Shown: positions 1 to 10,892, counted from the stretch's first letter. The stretch is DNA of 64,000 bases from Pseudomonas sp. PDNC002 (GCF_016919445.1 NZ_CP070356.1:5459502-5523501); one strand, 5' to 3'. Notes: generated by a model not told the origin, from the letters alone. Made by a program: numbers and translations.

Positions 1-248
1 AGCGCGTCGTTGCCCAGATAGCGCATGACCGCCCTGTACATGCCGAAACGGATGAACAGCGGGATGGCCACTACCGGCGCGGTGGCGAACAGCCAGCTGT
101 GCACGCGCAACGGATAGACCAGGTCGTCCGCGCCCAGACGCACGATGAACGCCAGCCAGAGGGAGAACCACACCAGGGTGATGTCTGTGGCGACCTGCAA
201 AAGCCGCTTGTATCGTCTCGGAAGCCTCAAAAGGCGTTCTCGGAGCAT
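1..248 (-). CDS. wbpM: WbpM, nucleotide-sugar 4,6-dehydratase (N-terminal part, cut by window edge)
   Basis: Only the first 82 codons lie in the window; the gene continues past position 1. The ATG at 248-246 has an AAGGA ribosome site upstream. The visible peptide opens with a basic stretch (LLRLPRRYKRLLQ) followed by membrane segments and the motif IRFGMYRAVMRYLGNDA, which matches the membrane-anchored start of WbpM/CapD/FlaA1-type dehydratases as I remember them. WbpM converts UDP-GlcNAc to a 4-keto-6-deoxy sugar, the first step to QuiNAc/FucNAc in Pseudomonas O antigen. The catalytic Rossmann domain is outside the window. Its place after a wbpL-like gene at the end of the O-antigen cluster supports the call. 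Confidence 0.85.
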   Translation of the reverse strand, partial: MLRERLLRLPRRYKRLLQVATDITLVWFSLWLAFIVRLGADDLVYPLRVHSWLFATAPVVAIPLFIRFGMYRAVMRYLGNDA

Positions 249-321
249 CTGCGCTTGTCCTTAATCCGGAGCGGGGAAAATCCAACCCTCCCGCTACATT
301 GACCACCATATCCGCTGGAGT

Positions 322-1347
322 TCAGCTCACATTCTGTTCATCCGGACGACCCGCACCCAGATGAGCTACGACAAGCACCAACGGAGCATAGGCCACAATC
401 AGTGCCAACAAACCGGAAACTTTCCCCAGACTCGCCAACGCAGCCAGCGGCATCAGCCAGAACAGATTGATCGCGACGACTGCCAGCGTGACCCGCAAAT
501 GACTCCGATAACGCCGCGAGGCACGCTGGTAGGCATGGCTGCGGTGCGCTTCGTAGACACGCTCGCCCCGCAGCAAGCGATGCACCAGGGTGAAGGTGGC
601 ATCCACCACGAACACCCCCATCAGGATCAACCAGCCCCAGATCAACTGCGGGCTGACCATTGCCGCCTGCACCGCCAGCCCGCCCAGCATCAGCCCGAGG
701 AAGCCGCTACCCGCGTCGCCCATGAAAATGCGCGCCGGGGGGAAATTCCACACCAGAAAACCCGCAGTCGCCATGCCGAGTGACAACGGAAGCCACATCA
801 ACTGGCCGGCGCCGGCCAGCCAGCAACAGAGCGCCCCGCCGATGCAGACGCTGATGGCCTCGAGGCTGGCGATGCCGTCGATGCCATCCATGAAGTTATA
901 GAGGTTCAGCAGCCAGACGAGGAATACCAGCGCAAGGCCATCGCCAACCAGGCCCAGATCAAAGGTGCCCAGAGGCGTTGGCAACGCCGGAAGTCCGCCC
1001 AGCCAATAGAGCAACCAGCCGGCGCCGACAAAGTGTCCCAGCAGGCGCCAGCGCGCCGGAATATGACGATGGTCGTCGATGAAGCCAATGGCAGCGATCC
1101 AGGCACCGGCCGGCAGCAGAGCCAACAACGCACGCCCATCCACCGCGCCGAGTACGCCAGCCAGGGGCAGGCAGCCGAGGAATCCGAGCACGATGGCGAC
1201 GCCGCCGCCGCGAGGCGTGGGAATCTGGTGTGAGCTGCGGGCATTGGGAACATCCATGATGCTTCGCGCCAGCGCATACCGCCGCACGCCGGCGGTCATC
1301 GCCCAGGACGCCACGAATACGGCAACAAGGAGGATACCCATGCTCAT
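322..1347 (-). CDS. wbpL: WbpL-like undecaprenyl-phosphate sugar-1-phosphate transferase
   Basis: 341-residue polytopic inner-membrane protein of the MraY/WecA family (glycosyltransferase 4). These enzymes start O-antigen synthesis by moving a sugar-1-phosphate (FucNAc, QuiNAc or GlcNAc) from UDP to undecaprenyl phosphate. Visible family signatures are SSHQIPTPRGGG near the N-terminus, FIDDHRHIP, NLYNFMDGIDG with its catalytic aspartates, and NFPPARIFMGDAGSGFLG. About ten hydrophobic segments are seen. I chose the ATG at 1347 because it overlaps the stop of the upstream reductase gene (ATGA), a normal sign of translational coupling; a longer frame exists upstream but lacks family similarity. 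The exact sugar cannot be read from the sequence. Confidence 0.88.
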   Translation of the reverse strand: MSMGILLVAVFVASWAMTAGVRRYALARSIMDVPNARSSHQIPTPRGGGVAIVLGFLGCLPLAGVLGAVDGRALLALLPAGAWIAAIGFIDDHRHIPARWRLLGHFVGAGWLLYWLGGLPALPTPLGTFDLGLVGDGLALVFLVWLLNLYNFMDGIDGIASLEAISVCIGGALCCWLAGAGQLMWLPLSLGMATAGFLVWNFPPARIFMGDAGSGFLGLMLGGLAVQAAMVSPQLIWGWLILMGVFVVDATFTLVHRLLRGERVYEAHRSHAYQRASRRYRSHLRVTLAVVAINLFWLMPLAALASLGKVSGLLALIVAYAPLVLVVAHLGAGRPDEQNVS

Positions 1348-2306
1348 CGATGCACTTCCCGGTCCGAGCACCCGACGGTGTCCCGCAGGGCCTGCTCGAC
1401 GCCCACCGGTGGCGTCCACTCCAGCAAGCCACGGGTTTTCGCGATGTCCACCTGCAGCGAGCCGAGCAAGCGCTGGACCTGCTGGCTACGACCGGTGATG
1501 CGCCCGAGCAGGCGCAACATCCATGGCGGTACCGCCAGCAAGCGCGGACGCACGCCCAGCGCACGGCTCAGGCCAAGGCACAACTGCGCGGTCGACAGGT
1601 CCTCGCCATCGCTCACCAGGAACACCTGCCCGGCCGCCGCCGGATGTCGCGTGCAGTGCAGCAGCAGGTCGACGAGATTATCCCGAGCCACCAGGCTGCG
1701 CCGATTGTCGATGGACGCGAACGGCAGCGGCAGGCGACGTCTCAATGCGCCCATCAGACTGGCGAAATTGGCCTTCACGCCCGGTCCGTAGACCAGCGGA
1801 GGACGGACCACGACCACTTCGAGGCCGGTCTGTTCGGAGATGGCGAACAGCGCCTGTTCGGCTTCGAGCTTGGATTGTCCGTAAGGGTCCTGGGGATGGG
1901 GAACGTCATCGGCGGTGAATGGCCGGCCCGGTGCGGTTTCCTCGCCGTTGACCTTGATCGAACTGACGAAGACGAAGCGCTTCACCCCACTCGCCGCGGC
2001 CTGCAATGCCAGGCTGCGCGTAGCCTCGACATTCACCGCCCGGAACGCGGCCAATGGATCGGCGGCCTGCTCTTCCATCACATGCACGCGCGCGGCGGCG
2101 TGGATCACCACGTCGACGCCCAGCAGGGCAGCCGACCAGGACTGCGCTGCGCTCAGCCCCTCGATATGGACGACGTCGACCGTCTCAGGCAGTGCAACGT
2201 CTGCACTGCGCACGGCGGCTCGAACCTGCATGCCCCTTTCCTGGCACAAGCGCGCCAGCAAGCCTCGACCGACAAAACCTGTCGCGCCAGTCAATAGAAC
2301 CTTCAA
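1344..2306 (-). CDS. NAD-dependent epimerase/4-reductase, WbpK/WbpV-like (SDR family)
   Basis: 320 residues, extended short-chain dehydrogenase fold. It has the nucleotide-binding GATGFVG at residues 7-13, a SS..VNGE segment and the catalytic YGQSK (Tyr-x3-Lys). In Pseudomonas O-antigen loci the gene before wbpL encodes a 4-keto reductase that converts the WbpM product into UDP-FucNAc (WbpK) or UDP-QuiNAc (WbpV). I infer the same job here; the stereochemistry, and so the choice between the two names, is not visible. It overlaps wbpL by 4 bp and lies 57 bp after lapB. Often annotated simply as UDP-glucose 4-epimerase. Confidence 0.8.
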   Translation of the reverse strand: MKVLLTGATGFVGRGLLARLCQERGMQVRAAVRSADVALPETVDVVHIEGLSAAQSWSAALLGVDVVIHAAARVHVMEEQAADPLAAFRAVNVEATRSLALQAAASGVKRFVFVSSIKVNGEETAPGRPFTADDVPHPQDPYGQSKLEAEQALFAISEQTGLEVVVVRPPLVYGPGVKANFASLMGALRRRLPLPFASIDNRRSLVARDNLVDLLLHCTRHPAAAGQVFLVSDGEDLSTAQLCLGLSRALGVRPRLLAVPPWMLRLLGRITGRSQQVQRLLGSLQVDIAKTRGLLEWTPPVGVEQALRDTVGCSDREVHR

Positions 2307-2363
2307 TCCAGTACCTGCAGAACCTGACGCCAGCGGCGTCTTCCATGTTGTCGAGCGGATTCG

Positions 2364-3512
2364 CTAAAGCGGCGCAATGACCGGCCGCAATGCGTTCCAG
2401 GCGTGGCAGCTGGGACATTGCCAGTGCAGTTCGCGGCCGGCGAATCCGCACTTGCCGCACCGATAGCGCGGCATTGTCTTATACAAACCGATGATTATTG
2501 GAGCAATTTTTCCCACAGCCGAGCTTTTGTCGCTTTCAGCGTCAACGAGCTCCAGGTATTCGCCCACGCCTTGCCATGAGGGATGCTGCTCCACCCGCTC
2601 CAACAGGCTGCCGCGCCAGTTCATTTCCCCAGGCGTCTCGACTTCCGCCAGCATGGCCAGGATGGCCGGCGGCACCTCTTCACGCCCGGCAAGTTCACGC
2701 AGGTGCTCCAGCACCTCAGGCTGAACAAGGCTGTCATGGCGCCGCAACAGCGGGACGATCTCACCGACGAACGCCTTGGCGTCCCGAGCCAGTTCGCTAA
2801 TCGTGGCAACAGCTGCCGCATGGTCCTGGCGCCACAACTCGCAATCCAGTCGCATGAGCAACGCGCGTACGCAGCGCTTATCGACCCGACGGGCTTCGCG
2901 AAGCAGCTCCTGCATGGCGCTGCGATCCCCGGTCTTGCGCTTTTCCTGGGCCAGTTCGCAGTAATAGTTGGCCAGGGCGGCGCTCAGCTCCGGACGGCTC
3001 GGTACCAGCCGGGCCGCGAGCTCGATGGCCCGCGACCAATTCTTCTCGCGCTCGCAGATCAGCCGCTGTTCGTCCAGGGCTTCGAGGGAAATGGGCTCGT
3101 CGCCCTGCCGGGTCAGCTCATCCAGCAGTTCCTCGGCACTGCCGAGCAGGCCGCCGGCAATGTAGTCACGCGCCAATTCGAGGCGCATTTGCGCGACCAG
3201 CGAGCCATCCTCGCCCGCACGACCGAGCAGGTCCTGGTGAATGTGGATGGCTTTCTCGATGTCGCCACGACGGCGGAACAGATTGCCGACGTGCAGGTGG
3301 CTTTCGAGGGTTTCCGGACTGACCACCAGCCCTTGGGAGAGGCTCTCCAGGGCATCGTCGGAATGTCGCTCCAGCAGGTTGTGCATGCTGTGGACGCGGG
3401 CCCGGAGTGTCGACTCCGGCGCCGGTTCGCTGCGGGAAAGCGAACGACGCCCCAACCACCAACCGATGGCCAGGGCGCAGAAGAAGAACAGCGTGGCGAT
3501 AACGCTAGGCAT
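2364..3512 (-). CDS. lapB: Lipopolysaccharide assembly protein LapB (YciM)
   Basis: 382 residues. It begins with one membrane anchor (VIATLFFFCALAIGWWLG), continues with a long run of TPR-like helices, and ends in a rubredoxin-type metal-binding knuckle (CGKCGF then CPSCHAWN). In E. coli LapB (YciM) sits on the inner membrane facing the cytoplasm and couples LPS synthesis to FtsH-dependent turnover of LpxC. Length and domain order match that family. It overlaps lapA by 8 bp and follows ihfB, the usual ihfB-lapA-lapB order, and here leads into O-antigen genes. Confidence 0.93.
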   Translation of the reverse strand: MPSVIATLFFFCALAIGWWLGRRSLSRSEPAPESTLRARVHSMHNLLERHSDDALESLSQGLVVSPETLESHLHVGNLFRRRGDIEKAIHIHQDLLGRAGEDGSLVAQMRLELARDYIAGGLLGSAEELLDELTRQGDEPISLEALDEQRLICEREKNWSRAIELAARLVPSRPELSAALANYYCELAQEKRKTGDRSAMQELLREARRVDKRCVRALLMRLDCELWRQDHAAAVATISELARDAKAFVGEIVPLLRRHDSLVQPEVLEHLRELAGREEVPPAILAMLAEVETPGEMNWRGSLLERVEQHPSWQGVGEYLELVDAESDKSSAVGKIAPIIIGLYKTMPRYRCGKCGFAGRELHWQCPSCHAWNALRPVIAPL

Positions 3513-3810
3513 GATCCGTCAGCGACTTCTCACGCAGCGCGTCATTCTCCTTGCGGAAACGGGTGACTTCGGAGCGCAGCCCGGTCATGCGGACATGTGT
3601 CCGTGCGCGGAAGGGAATGCTCAACAGCAGGCCGATCGCACCGCCGACGACGAAGGCAAGGGAGATGAACAGCACCAGCGGCCATTGCGGCGACTGCCAG
3701 CCAAGGAAAGTGAGCTGTGTCGGCTGCAGGTTTTCCAAGACGAAAACCACGACGACCGCGGCCAGAACGACCAGCGCCAGGATCAGCAGAAAACGTTTTG
3801 CCCGAAGCAT
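3505..3810 (-). CDS. lapA: Lipopolysaccharide assembly protein LapA (DUF1049)
   Basis: 101-residue small inner-membrane protein with two transmembrane helices (about residues 6-24 and 42-65) and a short charged C-terminal coiled stretch (LRSEVTRFRKENDALREK). The ATG at 3810 is preceded by AAGGAG at good spacing; a GTG two codons upstream is a weaker choice. LapA is the partner of LapB in LPS assembly, and the two overlap by 8 bp here. Confidence 0.9.
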   Translation of the reverse strand: MLRAKRFLLILALVVLAAVVVVFVLENLQPTQLTFLGWQSPQWPLVLFISLAFVVGGAIGLLLSIPFRARTHVRMTGLRSEVTRFRKENDALREKSLTDHA

Positions 3811-3843
3811 GGACACTCCTTCTTGAAGACGGATACCCCGGGG

Positions 3844-4128
3844 TTACTCGGGCTCGTTGACGCGGTCGCGCAACTCCTTGCCGGGTTTGAAGTGCGGGAC
3901 GAACTTGCCGTCCAGGCGCACGGACTCACCGGTCTTCGGATTGCGCCCGACGCGAGGGGCACGGTAGTGCAGAGAGAAGCTGCCGAACCCGCGGATTTCG
4001 ATGCGATCCCCCGTCGCCAGAGCCTGGGACATTTGCTCAAGCATGGTCTTGATCGCCAGCTCCACGTCCTTCGCGGAAAGCTGCCCCTGATGGGTGACGA
4101 TTCTCTCGATCAACTCCGACTTGGTCAT
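3844..4128 (-). CDS. ihfB: Integration host factor subunit beta
   Basis: 94-residue DNA-bending protein of the HU/IHF family. The beta-ribbon arm signature [22 protein letters not shown] is intact, and the start [10 protein letters not shown] is typical of IhfB. IHF-beta pairs with IHF-alpha to bend DNA at promoters, notably sigma54 promoters, and in recombination. A strong ribosome site (GAAGGGAAAACC) precedes the ATG. In most pseudomonads rpsA lies immediately upstream; here the upstream neighbour is an azoreductase gene, so this end of the operon has been rearranged. Confidence 0.97.
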   Translation of the reverse strand: MTKSELIERIVTHQGQLSAKDVELAIKTMLEQMSQALATGDRIEIRGFGSFSLHYRAPRVGRNPKTGESVRLDGKFVPHFKPGKELRDRVNEPE

Positions 4129-4271
4129 GGTTTTCCCTTCTTTTTCAAGCGGCTAGATCAGCTCTAGGTTCTTTTAGCATGCTGATCATGCTTTGAACAG
4201 CCCGAACGGGAAGATGTGCTTGACAGCTGCCAACAGCGGCACCTCGAAACCGCTCCAGCTCTACGCTGAAT

Positions 4272-4308
4272 AAAAAATGGCCGATCTCCGGGGGCTGGAG
4301 ATCGGCCA
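4272..4308 (-). terminator. Rho-independent terminator of the azoreductase gene
   Basis: Read on the minus strand, a 13-bp stem (TGGCCGATCTCCA and its complement) with a short loop is followed by a run of six T. It lies about 40 bp after the azoreductase stop codon. Confidence 0.85.
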
Positions 4309-4350
4309 CGGTCGCGCCCAGGAGCGGAGGGCGCGCAAGGCAGAATCGGA

Positions 4351-4950
4351 TCAGGCGACGGCGGCGAGTTGCGCCTTGGCCTTGGCGAGGCCCTTCTCGG
4401 CGAACTCGGCCCCCATGTTCAGGCCTTCGGCGTGGATGAACGTCACGTCGTGGATGCCCACGAAGCCCAGCGCCTGGCGCAGGTAGGGTTCCTGATGGTC
4501 CAGCGCGCCGCCCGCGTAGACGCCGCCGCGACTGGTCAGGACGAAGGCGCGCTTGCCGGTCAGCATGCCTTGCGGGCCGGACTCGGTGTACTTGAAGGTG
4601 ACGCCGGCGCGCAGCACGTGGTCGAGCCAGGATTTCAGGGTGCTGGGAATGGCGAAGTTGTACATGGGAGCCGCGAGCACCAGCACGTCGGCGGCTTGCA
4701 GCTCGGCGGTCAGGAGGTTGGAGCGCTCCAGCGCGGCACGCTCGATGTCGCTGTGCTCCTGCGCCGGCTTCATCCAGCCGCCCAGCAGATTGGCATCCAG
4801 GTGCGGCACCTGCTCGACGGCCAGGTCGCGGACCTGGATCTCATCGGCCGGGTGCGCGGCCTGCCACTGGGCGATGAAATCGCGGGTCAGTTGGCGAGAA
4901 ACGGAACCATCCTGGCGGGCACTGCTTTCGATGACGAGAACGCGGGACAT
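4351..4950 (-). CDS. azoR: FMN-dependent NADH-azoreductase
   Basis: 199 residues, flavodoxin-like fold. Signatures seen are the N-terminal phosphate-binding region SSARQDGSVSRQL, the FMN-contact motif APMYNFAIPSTLKSWLDHV and TSRGGVYAGG. It reduces azo dyes and quinones in the cytoplasm with NADH and is usually taken as an antioxidant quinone reductase. The ATG at 4950 has GGAGG upstream; an in-frame ATG five codons earlier is less well placed. Downstream is a clear terminator. Together with the next genes it matches the azoR3-to-ABC-transporter run that I remember from P. aeruginosa. Confidence 0.93.
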   Translation of the reverse strand: MSRVLVIESSARQDGSVSRQLTRDFIAQWQAAHPADEIQVRDLAVEQVPHLDANLLGGWMKPAQEHSDIERAALERSNLLTAELQAADVLVLAAPMYNFAIPSTLKSWLDHVLRAGVTFKYTESGPQGMLTGKRAFVLTSRGGVYAGGALDHQEPYLRQALGFVGIHDVTFIHAEGLNMGAEFAEKGLAKAKAQLAAVA

Positions 4951-5096
4951 GGACTGGACCTCCATCGGTCATTGACTGTGTCGATGGAGGTCATCCTAGA
5001 GATGACTAAATCGATTAAAAAGCAGAAAAAATCGCTACTAACTATCGAATAAATTGATTTTCAGCGAGACAACTTCTAGTCTTGTCCGGCATAAGC

Positions 5097-5411
5097 TCAG
5101 CCCGGCGTGCAGGTCAGCTTGATACGCAGCTTGATCACCGCACGACTGAAGCTGGAGGTCATGTTGGCCTCCTTGCCCGGCGCGATGGTGGCCTTGCGCA
5201 CATGAGGCGTTTCCGGACCGTTGACGAAGACAGCAGTGCAGGTTGCCGCCTGCTGGCCGTTGTTGCGCAGGAGGATCGCACCCATCTGGTCACCGATGTC
5301 CTGGGTCTCGTAGTCCACTTCGGTGCCATTGAGAGACTTCTGCACTTCGATGGGATAAGCCATGGCAGTCAGCGGCAGCATGGCCAGAACGGCACAACAG
5401 TATTTTTTCAT
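5097..5411 (-). CDS. Small secreted/periplasmic protein of unknown function
   Basis: 104 residues with a clear Sec signal peptide (MKKYCCAVLAMLPLTAMAYP, cleavage after AMA). The mature part of about 85 residues is rich in beta-strand pattern and has two cysteines (TCTAVF and KLTCTPG) that could form a disulphide. I do not recognise the family. It is divergent from the LysR gene with 54 bp between the starts, so it is a plausible target of that regulator. Confidence 0.75.
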   Translation of the reverse strand: MKKYCCAVLAMLPLTAMAYPIEVQKSLNGTEVDYETQDIGDQMGAILLRNNGQQAATCTAVFVNGPETPHVRKATIAPGKEANMTSSFSRAVIKLRIKLTCTPG

Positions 5412-5465
5412 GGCGGTCTCTTGCAGGTCTTGTCCGACCGCCAGATTAGACAAGAGGAAGCGAGG

Positions 5466-6392
5466 ATGAAAGCGCCCCGCGTTACCCTGGATCAGTGGAG
5501 AACGCTGCAGGCCGTGGTCGATCACGGCGGCTTCGCCCAGGCGGCGGAAGCCCTGCATCGTTCACAGTCGTCGATCAGCTACACCGTGGCGCGCATGCAG
5601 GAACAGCTCGGCGTACCGCTGTTGCGCATCGATGGACGCAAGGCTGTGCTCACCGAAGCCGGCGAAGTGCTGCTGCGTCGTTCGCGGCAACTGGTCAAAT
5701 CCGCCGGCCAGCTGGAAGAGCTTGCTCATCACATGGAACAGGGCTGGGAGCCGGAAGTGCGCCTGGTGGTGGACGCCGCCTACCCCACCGTGCGCCTGGT
5801 GCGCGCCCTCTCCGCCTTCATGCCGCAGAGTCGCGGCTGCCGCGTGCTGCTGCGCGAAGAGGTGCTATCGGGCGTGGAAGAAGCCCTGGTGCAAGGCCAT
5901 GCCGATCTCGCCATCAGCGGCCTGAACATCCCTGGCCACCTGGGCGCGGACCTCTCCATCGTCGACTTCGTCGCCGTGGCCCATCCCGATCACCCGCTGC
6001 ACCGCTTGCAGCGTGAGGTCACTCACCAGGACCTGGAAACCCAGATGCAGGTGGTGATCCGCGACTCCGGCCGCCTGCAGCCGCGCGATGTCGGCTGGCT
6101 CGGCGCCGAGCAGCGCTGGACGGTGGGCAGTCTCGCGACCGCCGCCACCTTCGTCAGCAACGGCCTGGGCTTCGCCTGGCTGCCGCGGCACATGATCGAA
6201 CGCGAACTGCGCGACGGCCAGCTCAAGCCGCTGCCGATGAAACAGGGCGGCGTGCGCGAGAGCCGCTTCTATCTTTATCCGAACAAGGAAAAGCCCCTCG
6301 GCCCGGCAACGCAGATCCTCGTGGAACTGCTGACCACCTTCGCCAACGTGCCGCTGGACGCCCATTTCGCCGCTCCCGAGAGCCAGGCCTGA
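5466..6392 (+). CDS. LysR-family transcriptional regulator
   Basis: 308 residues. The N-terminal winged helix-turn-helix (residues about 5-65: TLDQWRTLQAVVDHGGFAQA, SQSSISYTVARMQEQLGVPLL) is standard LysR; the rest is the two-lobe effector domain. The start at 5466 follows an AGAGGAAGCGAGG ribosome site; longer in-frame extension upstream crosses the divergent promoter. It is followed after 10 bp by an alpha/beta hydrolase gene. Its ligand is not evident; the divergent small secreted protein and the adjacent azoreductase are natural candidates for control. Confidence 0.9.
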   Translation: MKAPRVTLDQWRTLQAVVDHGGFAQAAEALHRSQSSISYTVARMQEQLGVPLLRIDGRKAVLTEAGEVLLRRSRQLVKSAGQLEELAHHMEQGWEPEVRLVVDAAYPTVRLVRALSAFMPQSRGCRVLLREEVLSGVEEALVQGHADLAISGLNIPGHLGADLSIVDFVAVAHPDHPLHRLQREVTHQDLETQMQVVIRDSGRLQPRDVGWLGAEQRWTVGSLATAATFVSNGLGFAWLPRHMIERELRDGQLKPLPMKQGGVRESRFYLYPNKEKPLGPATQILVELLTTFANVPLDAHFAAPESQA

Positions 6393-6402
6393 GGAGCCCG
6401 CC

Positions 6403-7194
6403 ATGCCCTTCTTCGACCACGCCGGCCACCGCCTGCATTACGAGGAAAGTGGTTTCGGAACCCCGGTGCTGCTGGTACACGGGCTCGGCTCCAGCACCCG
6501 CGACTGGGAGTTCCAGGTCCCTGAACTGGAAAAGCGCCACCGCGTGATCGCCCTCGACGTGCGCGGCCACGGCCAGTCGGACAAGCCACGCCAGCGCTAC
6601 AGCATCGCCGCCTTCGCCGAGGACGTGATCGCCCTCCTCGACCATTTGAAGCTCGGCCGCGTGCACCTTGTGGGCATCAGCATGGGCGGGATGATCGGCT
6701 TCGAACTGGCCACCCGCTGGCCGGAGCGGCTGGATAGCCTGACCATCGTCAACAGCGCCCCGGAAGTGAAGCCGCGCACCTTGCGCGAGTATCTGGAAGT
6801 GGCGCGCCGGCTGTTCCTGGCCCACGTACTGGGCCTGGACACCGTGGGCAAGGCGCTGGGCAAGCTGCTCTTCCCCAAGCCCGAACAGAGCGACCTGCGC
6901 CGCAAGATCCAGCAGCGCTGGCCGCAGAACGACAAGCGTGCCTATCTCTCCAGCCTGCACGCCATCATCGGCTGGGGTGTGCAGGAACGCCTCACGCGCA
7001 TAACCTGTCCAACCCTGGTGATCAGCGCCGACCGCGATTACACCCCGGTGTCGCTCAAACAGGCCTACGTCGGGCGCATGCCCAACGCGCGCCTGGTGGT
7101 GATCGAGGACTCGCGCCATGCGACGCCGCTGGACCAGCCGGAAAGATTCAATACCACCCTGCTCGACTTCCTCGAGCAGGTCGACCATCCCTAG
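6403..7194 (+). CDS. Alpha/beta-fold hydrolase
   Basis: 263 residues. Classic alpha/beta hydrolase marks are [14 protein letters not shown] (oxyanion region), the nucleophile elbow GISMGG with its serine, and a C-terminal [10 protein letters not shown] carrying the probable catalytic histidine; an acidic residue in ISADRDYTP is the likely third member. No signal peptide, so cytoplasmic. Substrate is unknown. It begins 10 bp after the LysR gene with a GAGGAG ribosome site and is 22 bp from ppiA, which suggests one operon. Confidence 0.87.
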   Translation: MPFFDHAGHRLHYEESGFGTPVLLVHGLGSSTRDWEFQVPELEKRHRVIALDVRGHGQSDKPRQRYSIAAFAEDVIALLDHLKLGRVHLVGISMGGMIGFELATRWPERLDSLTIVNSAPEVKPRTLREYLEVARRLFLAHVLGLDTVGKALGKLLFPKPEQSDLRRKIQQRWPQNDKRAYLSSLHAIIGWGVQERLTRITCPTLVISADRDYTPVSLKQAYVGRMPNARLVVIEDSRHATPLDQPERFNTTLLDFLEQVDHP

Positions 7195-7216
7195 AACCTC
7201 AGGAAACATCCGCCAA

Positions 7217-7783
7217 ATGACCCTGTTCAAACGCTTCCTGCTCGCCGCCTGCTCCCTGGTCCTGGCCGGTTCGGTGTTCGCCGCCGACAGCAAGAACCCG
7301 CACGTGCTGCTGTCGACCACTTCCGGTGAAATCGAAATCGAGCTGTACGCCGACAAGGCACCGATTTCCGTGAAGAACTACCTGTCCTACGTCGACAGCG
7401 GCTTCTACAACGGCACCGTCTTCCATCGTGTGATCCCCAACTTCATGATCCAGGGCGGTGGCTTCACCGAGAACATGAAGGAGAAAGACACCCAGGCGCC
7501 AATCAAGAACGAGGCCGACAATGGCCTGCTCAACGAGCGCGGTACCCTGGCCATGGCGCGCACCAGCGACGTGAACTCGGCCACCAGCCAGTTCTTCATC
7601 AACCTGACCGGCAACGACTTCCTCAACCACGGCGCCCGCGACTTTGGTTACGCCGTGTTCGGCAAGGTCGTACGCGGCATGGGCGTGGTCGACCAGATCG
7701 CCCAGGTCCAGACCGGCAACAGCGGCATGTTCCAGGACGTCCCGCGCACCCCGGTGGTAATCCTCTCCGCCAAGCGTCTGTGA
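7217..7783 (+). CDS. ppiA: Peptidyl-prolyl cis-trans isomerase A, periplasmic cyclophilin
   Basis: 188 residues with a Sec signal peptide ([22 protein letters not shown]) and a cyclophilin domain. Diagnostic segments are [14 protein letters not shown] (catalytic arginine), [28 protein letters not shown] and [14 protein letters not shown]. It catalyses proline isomerisation during folding of exported proteins. Start chosen at the ATG that opens the signal peptide. Confidence 0.94.
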   Translation: MTLFKRFLLAACSLVLAGSVFAADSKNPHVLLSTTSGEIEIELYADKAPISVKNYLSYVDSGFYNGTVFHRVIPNFMIQGGGFTENMKEKDTQAPIKNEADNGLLNERGTLAMARTSDVNSATSQFFINLTGNDFLNHGARDFGYAVFGKVVRGMGVVDQIAQVQTGNSGMFQDVPRTPVVILSAKRL

Positions 7784-7858
7784 TTCTGCGGAACCACGGC
7801 TGACGGAGGCCATTTACAGCAGGGCCAGGATGGCCCTGCGAACAACCCGAGACCCATC

Positions 7859-9691
<1,833 letters not shown>

Positions 9692-9710
9692 ATCCCCGCT
9701 CACCAATACC

Positions 9711-10165
9711 GCACTTGTAGGAGCGGAGCTTCTCCGCGATCACTGCGAAAGCAGTGCCTTCTCCAGACCGGCCTGTCGGCCGGGTCGCGGATAGGATCCG
9801 CTCCTACATAAAGCCTTTGAACGCCCCTGAATGCACCGGTGGCGCGATGACAGGCAACACCGCTCTTGTAGGAGCGGAGCTTCTCCGCGATCACCGCGAT
9901 AGCGGTGACTTCTCCAGCACCGGCCTGGCGGCCGGGTCGCGGATAAGATCCGCTCCTACATAAAGCCTTTGAGCGCCCCTGAATGCGCCGATGGCGCGGT
10001 GACAGGCAACACCGCTCTTGTAGGAGCGGAGCTTCTCCGCGATCACCGCGATAGCGGTGACTTCTCCAGCACCGGCCTGGCGGCCGGGTCGCGGATTAGA
10101 TCCGCTCCTACAAAAGCCCCTGAAGGCACCGGTGGCGCGGTGACAGGCAACACCGCTCCTACAAA
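9711..10165 (+). repeat. REP/BIME array, three units of about 152 bp
   Basis: The 536-bp space between the ABC transporter and eda is filled by this array and the eda terminator. Each unit starts with GTAGGAGCGGAGCTTCTCCG (at 9717, 9868 and 10020), continues through a hairpin CACCGCGATAGCGGTG, and ends with the inverted partner, whose complement is GTAGGAGCGGATCTTATCCG. The spacer includes CCCTGAATGC and GGTGACAGGCAACACCGC. A truncated fragment ends the array near 10165. The GTAG start and imperfect stem are typical of Pseudomonas REP elements in inverted pairs (REPIN/BIME). Confidence 0.93.
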
Positions 10166-10182
10166 AACTGGCGAACGAGCAT

Positions 10183-10207
10183 AAAAAAGCCCGGCATAAA
10201 GCCGGGC
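10183..10207 (-). terminator. Terminator of the zwf-pgl-eda operon
   Basis: On the minus strand GCCCGGC-TTTAT-GCCGGGC is followed by six T, about 20 bp after the eda stop. Confidence 0.9.
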
Positions 10208-10227
10208 ATGTCCAAATCCAGGACAGC

Positions 10228-10875
10228 TCAGTGTGTATCCAGTAATGCCAGCGCCTCGCGGCTCAGGCGCTCGACCGTGGCCCAATCGCCGCTGTCGATG
10301 GCGGCCTTGGGCAGCATCCAGCTGCCCCCCACGCACATCACGTTGGGCAGGCGGTAATAGTCATTGAGGTTGTCCGGGCCGACGCCGCCGGTGGGGCAGA
10401 AACGCACCTCCGGGAACGGTCCGCCAAAGGCCTTGAGGGCTTCCACGCCGCCGCACACCTTCGCCGGGAACAGCTTGAAGCGACGCAGGCCGTGACGGTA
10501 CGCCGCCATGATTTCCGACGCGGTGGCCACGCCCGGCAGCAGCGGCACGGGACGCGTCACGGCATGTTGCAGCAGCTCCTCGGTGCAGCCCGGCGTGACG
10601 ATGAACTTCGCCCCCGCCTCCTCCGCCTGGCGGAAGGTCTGCGGGTCGAGCACGGTGCCGGCGCCGACGATCAGCTCCGGGCGCTGCTCGCTCAACTGAC
10701 GGATCGCGGTCAGGCCCAGCGAGGTCCGCAAGGTCACTTCCAGAACGGTGATGCCGCCGGCTGCCAGAGCATCCGCCATGGGCAGGATGTCCGCCTCGCG
10801 GTCGATGGTGATCACCGGCAGGATGCGCGCGCGCTGCGCCAGGGCATCGATCTGCTGGATGTGTTGTTCAGGCAT
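10228..10875 (-). CDS. eda: KDPG aldolase (2-dehydro-3-deoxy-phosphogluconate aldolase)
   Basis: 215 residues. It splits 2-keto-3-deoxy-6-phosphogluconate into pyruvate and glyceraldehyde-3-phosphate, the last step of the Entner-Doudoroff pathway. Glu46 in TVLEVTLR and the Schiff-base Lys134 in RRFKLFPAK correspond to the family's catalytic residues; GAGTVL and FCPTGGV are also family marks. Last gene of zwf-pgl-eda, 17 bp after pgl, with a terminator downstream. Start is the ATG at 10875; no upstream extension is supported. Confidence 0.97.
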   Translation of the reverse strand: MPEQHIQQIDALAQRARILPVITIDREADILPMADALAAGGITVLEVTLRTSLGLTAIRQLSEQRPELIVGAGTVLDPQTFRQAEEAGAKFIVTPGCTEELLQHAVTRPVPLLPGVATASEIMAAYRHGLRRFKLFPAKVCGGVEALKAFGGPFPEVRFCPTGGVGPDNLNDYYRLPNVMCVGGSWMLPKAAIDSGDWATVERLSREALALLDTH

Positions 10876-10892
10876 AGCGGTAACTCCGTGCT

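Noticed and set aside
7819-7838. Terminator between ppiA and the ABC transporter
   Set aside because: AGGGCCAGGATGGCCCT is a short hairpin without a following T run; it more likely sits in the leader of the next gene.
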